This document shows positions 62,523-64,000 of a stretch of 64,000 nt of DNA, piece by piece. The notes below the pieces were generated by a model that was not told the origin of the DNA, did not search any database, and saw only the letters and a program-made list of their open reading frames with translations. Within the stretch, counting starts at the first letter, position 1; every line of letters starts with the position of its first letter. The translations under genes and the position numbers were made by a program. Source of the DNA: Boothiomyces macroporosus. Lineage: Eukaryota > Chytridiomycota > Chytridiomycetes > Rhizophydiales > Terramycetaceae. The stretch spans positions 1 to 64,000 of the forward strand of contig JADGKB010000068.1 in NCBI GenBank assembly GCA_027604185.1, in the 5' to 3' direction.

Positions 62523-64000
62523 TTATGCTTTTGGCATTTGCCATTGGAAGATGGCACCTTCAGAACTAACAGAGACTACAAAGTTTCCGTTTGGGGAAAT
62601 TCTAACTTTGGTAATATCAGTCGAGTGGCCCATACCAACTGAATGCAATTCTCCTTCTTCATACCTGTATACTTTAACAATCTTATCGCTGCCGCCGACG
62701 ACAAACAATTTGCCGTTTTCTGTAATATCCAACCCATTAATTGTATCACTTTGACTTGCTTGAATTTCCCTTATTAGCGAACCATCAAATGCTTCCCAGT
62801 ATGCTACTTTTCTATCAGTTCCCGAAGTCAATAGTTGAGATTCGTCTGGATAGTAGCAGCACGCGTGGAAGAACGATGGAGCGAAAAGCACTTGGTTTCT
62901 AACGTATCTAGTCAGATCCCAAATGATGCAAGAACCATCAGAAGAAGCAGACACACATTCATATCCATTCTTACGGATTTTTATACAAGTAACTGTTCCC
63001 TTGTGCTCTTTCATGGCATGATCCAATTGCTGCGTTTGTTTGCTGATCTTCCAAACTCGCACTTGTCCATCTGGGATTAATTTAAATACTCACCTTCCCC
63101 ACCAGATACAATTCTGAAATCACCGCGGTTATTGTAGGCGTCGGTAACTGCAAGCGCAGTTACTACTCTTTTATGTGCATCATTGATAACATATTGCAAT
63201 CTACCAGACTGTGGCCCAAATGCTCTGATTTTTCCATCGTTCCACCCAGTTATAAGAGAGCTTCCATCTTTCTTGAACGTAATACATTGGCATTCCAAGT
63301 TAGGAACGCTAATTCTTAACAGCTCTTCTTTAGTGTTTGCATTCCACAAACGAATGTCGCTATCAGATGCAGTAGCAAAAATGTCGCTTGATTCACTGAA
63401 ATTAGTGGTATCTTACGTTGGGAAACATACATCGTTGATTCTTGAATAGTGACAGGTAGTGATTAAGGTAGGTTTGAAATCTTCAACAGAAACCGAATAA
63501 ATGTTCGATTGGGCGGTTCCGGCATGGAATTTGGTTGGAGAGTCAAATGAAATTGAAGTGACACTTCCACTAACTTTTGTGGATCTAAAATTAATAGAAA
63601 TTACTTTAGGATATTCAAATTTGGCAGGCCCAATACTGCAATTGTTCCATCACCACATCCAGCTATAACAGAATCACCCTTTGGCGACAGAGCAGTCGAT
63701 AAGATTCCCAAACTAAACAAATCCTGTTGTTAACCTCAAATACCTTTTCTTTTGGTGGGCCGGCTTTTTTGAACAGTTTTGATTTCAAGCTGACTTGCTG
63801 TAAATCCCCAGTTGTAGTTCCACAGTACATGTACTCGTCATTTTCGTCAACTGCAATACATTTGACAATACGTTTAATTTGGCCAGTTTGGCAGTTTGTT
63901 GCTCGGACCTTTCTCTTTTCAGCGTTCAATTCCCAAACTCGCAATGTTCCTACACCACCAGTTACAAACTGAGTGTCGCTCTTGTTTAAATAAGCCAAAG
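62523..64000 (-). CDS. CFAP52: CFAP52/WDR16 ciliary WD40 protein (partial)
   Basis: The gene runs off the right edge; the N-terminal part is outside. Introns read: 63724-63743, 63585-63604, 63396-63416 and 63071-63093 (20-23 nt). WD40 repeats align closely to CFAP52: GTLRVWELNAEKRKVRATNC, GQIKRIVKCIAVDENDEYMY, CGTTTGDLQ, ELLRISVPNLECQCITFKKD, VINDAHKRVVTALAV, KEHKGTVTCIKIRKN and LTSGTDRKVAYWEAFDGSLI. CFAP52 is a doublet-microtubule inner protein of motile cilia and flagella. Its presence implies a flagellated life stage. Confidence 0.96.

Noticed and set aside
63724..63743. Possible non-canonical intron in CFAP52, because the first GT donor tried (in GAGGTT) broke the frame
   Set aside because: An upstream donor gives a canonical 20-nt intron and restores KEKDLFSLGIL, matching the family.
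1..64000. Ciliate or chlorarachniophyte nucleomorph origin, suggested by the very short introns
   Set aside because: TAA, TAG and TGA all terminate conserved proteins, and the gene set (nutrient signalling, surface proteins, cilium, metabolism) is far broader than a nucleomorph and is fungal-like.
1..64000. CRISPR arrays, insertion sequences, prophage or retroelement genes
   Set aside because: No repeat-spacer pattern, transposase, integrase or reverse transcriptase was seen.

Overview
The window is nuclear DNA from a compact, AT-rich eukaryotic genome. It holds about 43 protein genes on both strands and leaves very little space between them. Most genes are interrupted by extremely short spliceosomal introns. 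I read about 100 of them by restoring conserved protein frames; almost all are 18-23 nt, with a GTA start, a TAAY branch-like element and a terminal AG a few bases later. TAA, TAG and TGA all end recognisable proteins, so the code is standard. The gene content suggests a flagellated, early-diverging fungus or close relative (chytrid, rozellid or aphelid grade). CFAP52 (WDR16) at the right edge is a motile-cilium protein, while a GCN4-type bZIP, IML1, SWA2/auxilin, an LCL2-like protein, TUM1, CSC1 and a Lec1-like protein are fungal-type genes. I cannot name the species from sequence alone.

Layout. 0-6.7 kb: RagC/GTR2, F-box and LRR proteins, a universal stress protein, an FAH-domain hydrolase, a membrane protein, a coiled-coil protein and DPH3. 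7-13.3 kb: a secreted DOMON/cytochrome b561 protein, a membrane-anchored cyclic-nucleotide phosphodiesterase, USB1 and an SH3 protein. 13.3-23.8 kb: an amino-acid transporter, an orphan, GTPBP1, a Caprin-like protein, NASP, a SART3/PRP24 protein and a small secreted Cys-rich protein. 23.8-36.8 kb: SWA2/auxilin, TUM1, IML1/DEPDC5, NEMF/RQC2 and a coiled-coil protein. 36.9-46 kb: an arrestin, a GCN4-like bZIP, an ArfGAP, an MDC1/Mdb1-like FHA-BRCT protein, a four-CBS protein and a Lec1-like protein. 46-64 kb: GMP synthase, TRMO, a plant-type UDP-glycosyltransferase, CSC1, CBP80, RNPS1, an alpha/beta hydrolase, a PRL phosphatase, two orphans and CFAP52.

Themes. RagC and IML1 both belong to amino-acid signalling to TORC1, and a GCN4-like factor sits in the same window. 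USB1 and SART3/PRP24 act on U6 snRNA, and CBP80 and RNPS1 on nascent mRNA, which is notable beside such minimal introns. USB1, SART3, NEMF and DPH3 share the wider theme of RNA and translation quality control. Divergent gene pairs are separated by only 23-47 bp between start codons, and convergent stop codons by as little as 5 bp. The most unusual signals are the micro-intron population, a probable intron-within-intron (stwintron) at 23182-23223, a GC-AG micro-intron, one intron with no AG at its 3' end, and an apparent +1 shift in the GCN4-like gene.
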